The notes under the pieces are model-generated. The model ran no database searches and was not told where the DNA came from. It was given only the letters and a program-made list of their open reading frames with translations. From positions 93,435,998 to 93,499,997 of the forward strand of contig OW121743.1 of assembly GCA_933228675.1 (NCBI GenBank): a stretch of 64,000 nt of DNA, written 5' to 3'. Of the stretch, positions 59,236-64,000 are shown piece after piece. Both the position numbers and the translations under genes were made by a program. The stretch is from Stomorhina lunata (Eukaryota > Arthropoda > Insecta > Diptera > Rhiniidae). Position 1 is the stretch's first letter. The number at the start of each line of letters is the position of its first letter.

Positions 59236-60849
59236 TCTGTAGATGCAACGACATGTAGATTGGCGAGATAGGTCTTTTAAAAAAATATATTTTTTTTAGG
59301 AATAAGTTAGGGCATTTAAAAAAATTACTTGAACAACCGCCAATTTTTATAAAATTGCCTTAAATTTCTGTAAGGAGTTGTATTTGCGTTAAATGCATTG
59401 AAATCACAAAAAAACTCTATTTCGAAAAAATTATCAGTTAGGGAATTTCTATATGAGACCGGCTGTATCAATTTCTTACGTTTAAATTAGCTTCCCTCCT
59501 ATGAAAGTTAAAGTTGCAAAAAAAAAATTCTTAAAAATCTTTTTATTTTTTCAATTTATTTTAAAACAACATTTTTTCTTCACTTATCCTAAATCTCTTA
59601 ATTAACTACCAAATTAACCCCTGGAATTATTAATTACTCTAAAGGTTGGCAAAAGTTTAAGTTTACTCTGTTAGAACTGGGGTAATACACAAAAAAATGT
59701 ATGAGCATCCGTCCGCTGATACTTCAAAGATTTCTATGCCATGGCCATTATCAAGTACTTGATTATTAACAAATTCAATTAAGAAATTTTCGTTTAAATT
59801 TTTCTTATTTTGTTTATTTTGTGCTCGGACTTTCTTTGATATAAATGAAAGCAGACATAATTTCTAGAAAAAAAAAAATAATTTTCTTTAAACAATTTAA
59901 TTACTTGCAATATCAAAAATGTAATTATTCTTAAGAATAAAATATGTATAAAAGATTTCAAAGGTAAATCCAAAAATTAAATTGCCAAAAACAAAAAATC
60001 TGCAACAATTACTTAAATATTTATTGCTCTTAAAAAAACGCTTTTATAAAAACCTAAACATTTCGGTTTTTTATTATAAATAAATATTTAATACGGGGGA
60101 AAAAAATGAGGAAAAAAAAACACTTAAACCTCAATTTGTAAACATTTATTTTAGCACGTGTAGATATAATGAATGCGGGTTTTATAAATTACATTTATTT
60201 TATTTCTTTTTTTTTTTCGGATGCAAACCCAAATTCTCAGATACAATTTAACTTTTACATTTTTTTACATCAAAGTTATTCATTCATTCATGTTCTTCGC
60301 TTTATGATACGAGTGCGAATACATTCCCATTCAAAATACCCATAAATTTGTTTGTCTATATAAAAATCCACAAACAAAAAGTTCGCAAACATTTTCAAAT
60401 AAAATCTTGTTTTTAGTAGAATTTCACAGAAATGTTGATGGTAGTGGGTCAAGGTCATCATTAACTGATATTCCAACCTTTTGTTGTTTTCATAATTGTG
60501 ATAGGGAATCAATAATTTTGTTGGATGTTATTTAAAATGAACAGATTGTAATCCTAATTAAGTGTTCTAGAGAAAAAACAATGTAGATTTTTAATATTCT
60601 AGAATCATGAATATTAATTAGTTCTTAATGAGTTATAAACTTAATATGGATTTTTTTTTTGTTAAAAAAATGAAAATTATTGATCTTTAAAAACATATAT
60701 ATAGTTCGAGTTAATTTCTCTTAAGAAAATTGAAATATCAATAATTATTTTAATAGAAATAAAAGATTTTGATAAATGTTTAAGTTATCGTTTAATTTTC
60801 TGTAAAAAAGTCAAGTAATCCATAACTTTTCTATAGAAAAGTAAATTTG
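59236..60849. other. Unassigned AT-rich spacer
   Basis: No supported gene; the 74-codon minus frame 60288-60512 has no recognised feature. Confidence 0.35.
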
Positions 60850-62695
60850 TATACAAAAAAATTTCGTTTACATTTTTTTCAGAAAAATAAATGTAAAAAT
60901 TTTTGTGTTAAATTTTTAAAGAAAAATATTCGATATATAATTCTTGAAGCCAAATATTAATAAAAAAAATGTTGATATAAAATTTAATAAAATTTCATAT
61001 GATAGAAAAATTCTTGGTCTTAAATTCTTTGAAAGAAATAATCGTTAAAAAAAATTTAAATCTAAAATCAAGGAGAAAAATTTTCGATGTAAAATTTTTG
61101 TAGAAAAATTTTTGATATACAATTTTTATAGAAAAATTTTTGATATAAAATTTTTGTAGAAAAATTTTTATAGAAATATTGTTGATATAAAATTTTTATA
61201 GAAAAGTGTTTGATATAAAATTTTTATGGATAAATTTTTGATTTAAAATTTTTATAGAAATATTAAATTTTTCTATAAAGATTTTTATTGAAAAACTTTT
61301 TTGGGAAACTTTTCGATATAAAATTTGTATAGAATTAAAAATTTTAAATCGAAAAAATTTTTCTATAAAATTTTATATTGAAAATTTTTCTATAAATATT
61401 TTATATCGAAAATTTTTCTATAGAAATTTTTTATTGAAAATATTTCTATAAAATATTTTATATCGAAAAATTTTCTTTAAAAAATTTTATATCTTCAAAT
61501 TTTCTATAGAAATTTTATACCGAAAACTTTTTGTATAAAAGTTTATATCTAAAATATATATAAACTTTTATACAAAAAGTTTTCGGTATAAAATTTTTAC
61601 AGAATATAGATATAAAATTTTTTAAAGAAAATTTTTCGATGTAAAATATTTTATAGAAATATTTTCAATAAAAAATTTTTATAGAAAAATTTTCGATATC
61701 AAATATTTATAGAAAAATGTTCAATATAAAATTTTTATAGAAAAATTTTTTCGATTTAAAATTTTTATAGAAAAATTTTCCATTTAAAATTTTTGTAGAA
61801 AAATTTAAGATATAACATTTTTATAGAAAAATTTTCGGTACAAAATTTTTATAGAAAAATTTTCGGTATAAAATTTTTATAGAAAAATTTTCGGTATAAA
61901 ATTTTTATAGAAAAATTTTCCATTCAAAATTTTTATAGAAAAATTTTCGGCATAAAATGTTTATTAAAAAATTACGATATAAAATTTTTGAAGAAAAATT
62001 TTTGATATAAAACTTTTTATAGAAAAATTTTCGATACAAAATTTTTTATAAGAAAATTTTCAATTCAAAATTTTTATAGAAAAATTTTCAATATAAAATT
62101 TTTACAGAAAAATTTTCGATATAAATTTTTTGATAAAAAATTTTTTATAGAAAAGTTTTCGATATAAAATTATTATGGAAAAATGTTCGATATAAATTTT
62201 TTAATAGAAAAATTTTTAACGTAAAATTTTTATAGAAGAATTTCCGATAAAAAATTTTTATAGAAACATTTTCGATATAAAATTTTTATAGAAAAATTTT
62301 CGATTTAAAACTTTTATAAAAAATTTTCGACATAAAATTTTTATAGAAAAATTCTCGATATAAAATTTTTTATAAAAAAATTTTCGATAGAAAATTTTTT
62401 ATAAAAAAATTTTCGATAGAAAATTTTTTATAAAAAAATTTTCGATATAAAATTTTTATAGAAAAATTTTCGATACAAAATTTTTATAGAAAAATATAAT
62501 TTTTATAGAAAAATTTTCGACACCAAATTTTTATAGAAACATTTTCGATTTAAAATTTTTATAAAAAATGTTCGATATAAAATTTTTATAGACAAATTTT
62601 CAATATAAAATGTTTGTAAAAAAATTTTGGATTTTAGAAAAAATTCGAAATAAAATATTGAAAACAATTTGCGATGTAAGATTTTTACATAAAAC
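60850..62695. repeat. Satellite block 11: 28-bp unit with two orientation switches
   Basis: Unit TTTTCGATATAAAAT plus TTTTATAGAAAAA, period 28 (CGG at 61864 and 61892). Between about 61340 and 61550 the spacer half reads in reverse (TTATATCGAAAATTTTTCTA), then returns to the first orientation at a perfect palindrome. Confidence 0.9.
61510..61596. repeat. Perfect hairpin with 39-bp arms at an orientation switch
   Basis: Arms 61510-61548 and 61558-61596 are exact reverse complements (core TACCGAAAACTTTTTGTATA) around a 9-nt loop. The satellite strand reverses exactly here. Confidence 0.9.
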
Positions 62696-62699
62696 TTTT

Positions 62700-63840
62700 T
62701 GATTTTCGAAAAATCAAATTAAATAATCCATAACTTTTCTGTAGAAAAGTCAAGTTATCGATAACTTTTCTATAGAAAAGTCAAGTTACCGATAACTTTT
62801 CTATAGTAAAGTCAAGTTATCGATAACTTTTCTATAGAAAAGTCAAGTTATCGATAACTTTTCTATAGAAAAGTCAAGTTATCGATAACTTTTCTATAGA
62901 AAAGTCAAGTTATCGATAACTTTTCTATAGAAAAGTCAAGTTATCGATTTCTTTTCTATAGAAAAGTCAAGTTATCGACAACTTTTCTATAGAAAAGTCA
63001 AGTTATCGATAACGTTTCTATAGAAAAGTCAAGTTATCGATAACTTTTCTATAGAAAAGTCAAATTATCGATAATTTTTCTATAGAAAAGTCAAGTTATC
63101 GTTAACTTTTCTATAGAAAAGTCATATTATAGATAACTTTTCTATAGAAAAGTCATGTTATCGATAACTTTTGTATAGAAAAGTCAAGTTATCGATAACT
63201 TTTCTATAGAAAAGTCAAGTTATCGATAACTTTTCTATAAAAAAAAATCAAGTTATCGATAACTTTTCTATAGAAAAGTTAAGTTATCGATAACTTTTCT
63301 ATAAAAAAGTCAAGTTATCGATAACTTTTCTATAAAAAAGTCAAGTTATCGATAACTTTTCTATAGAAAAGTCAAGTTATCGATAACTTTTCTATAGAAA
63401 AGTCAAGTTATCGATAACTTTTCTATAGAAAAGTCAAGTTATCGATAACTTTTCTATAGAAAAGTCAAGTTATCGATAACTTTTCTATAGAAAAGTCAAG
63501 TTATCGATAACTTTTCTATAAAAAAAGTCAAGTTATCGATAACTTTTCTATAGAAAAGTCAAGTTATCGATAACATTTCTATAGAAAAGTCAAGTTATCG
63601 ATAACTTTTCTATAGAAAAATCATATTATCTATAACTTTTCTATAGAAAAGTCAAGTTATCGATTACTTTTTTATATAAAAGTCAAGTTATCAATAACTT
63701 TTCTATAGAAAAGTCAAGTTATCGATAACTTTTCTATAGAAAAGTCAAGTTATCGATATTTTTTCTATAGAAAAGACATTTAATCGACAACTTTTCTATT
63801 GTTAAGTCATGTAATTGATAAGTTTTCTATAGAAAGGTCT
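62700..63840. repeat. Satellite block 12: 31-bp unit with TATCGATA
   Basis: Unit CTTTTCTATAGAAAAG plus TCAAGTTATCGATAA, period 31 (63381 to 63412), about 36 units, mostly identical. It contains two palindromes, CTTTTCTATAGAAAAG and TTATCGATAA. The second includes TATCGATA, the published DREF/DRE consensus of Drosophila promoters. Confidence 0.95.
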
Positions 63841-64000
63841 TAATATAACATTTGTTTGATTACTTGAAAAACAGAAAAATTCTTTCATTTGTTGTTTTAC
63901 AATTTAAAAGTTAAGTACATACATATAAAATTGTTCTTACATTTTGTATTATTAAATGTTTAATAAAACGCACGCTTTAAAGTTTAACTTTATGTGTTTT
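63841..64000. other. Unassigned right edge
   Basis: No feature seen. Confidence 0.5.

Noticed and set aside
22455..63840. CRISPR-like array of regularly spaced repeats
   Set aside because: The DNA is eukaryotic, the units are contiguous tandem repeats without unique spacers, and no cas genes exist.

Overview
The window is very AT-rich nuclear DNA from a higher fly (Diptera), probably a calyptrate such as a blow fly or house-fly relative. The evidence is a spliced actin-related gene with short AT-rich introns, decayed jockey-like and EN/RT non-LTR retrotransposons, a Tc1/mariner relic, hAT relics, and two copies of a dispersed repeat that opens with TATACCCTTCACCACC, a type common in fly genomes. 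The assignment rests on family recognition; no search was possible.

Only one protein gene is well supported: a divergent actin-related protein (Arp53D-like) on the + strand at 10794-12480. I join three exons into a 410-residue product with an N-terminal extension of about 33 residues and an actin fold that ends in RKCF. It lacks the residue equivalent to catalytic Gln137 of actin. Most other open frames are chance frames in low-complexity repeats or antisense frames in transposons.

Layout. 1-7177: two direct copies of a 1.5 kb rolling-circle-like repeat (262-1806 and 4437-5961), each with tandem units carrying CTCF-like motifs, with an internally deleted mariner relic just after the first. 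7178-10148: nested fold-back element holding other insertions, then another MITE. 10400-12810: a degenerate tandem repeat and the actin-related gene. 12859-15488: a chain of fold-back, TIR and palindromic elements and a tRNA-like relic. 15489-20372: short repeats, a decayed EN/RT retrotransposon (minus strand) and a jockey-type tail (plus strand). 21885-63840: dominated by about a dozen blocks of one short satellite superfamily, roughly 24 kb in all, period 28-31 bp. In most blocks a constant palindromic half (TTTTCTATAGAAAA) alternates with a block-specific half. The blocks are separated by about 0.1-9 kb of AT-rich sequence that includes a complete non-autonomous hAT element with an 8-bp target duplication (47362-48194) and a second hAT transposase relic (51560-52401).

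The most unusual material is the satellite superfamily: spacer halves that change from block to block, higher-order repeats, orientation switches with perfect hairpins, and a terminal array of about 36 units each carrying TATCGATA, the consensus of the fly DRE/DREF site. I see no operon or multi-gene pathway. The window reads as repeat-rich intergenic, large-intron or heterochromatin-border DNA around one probably rapidly evolving actin-related gene.
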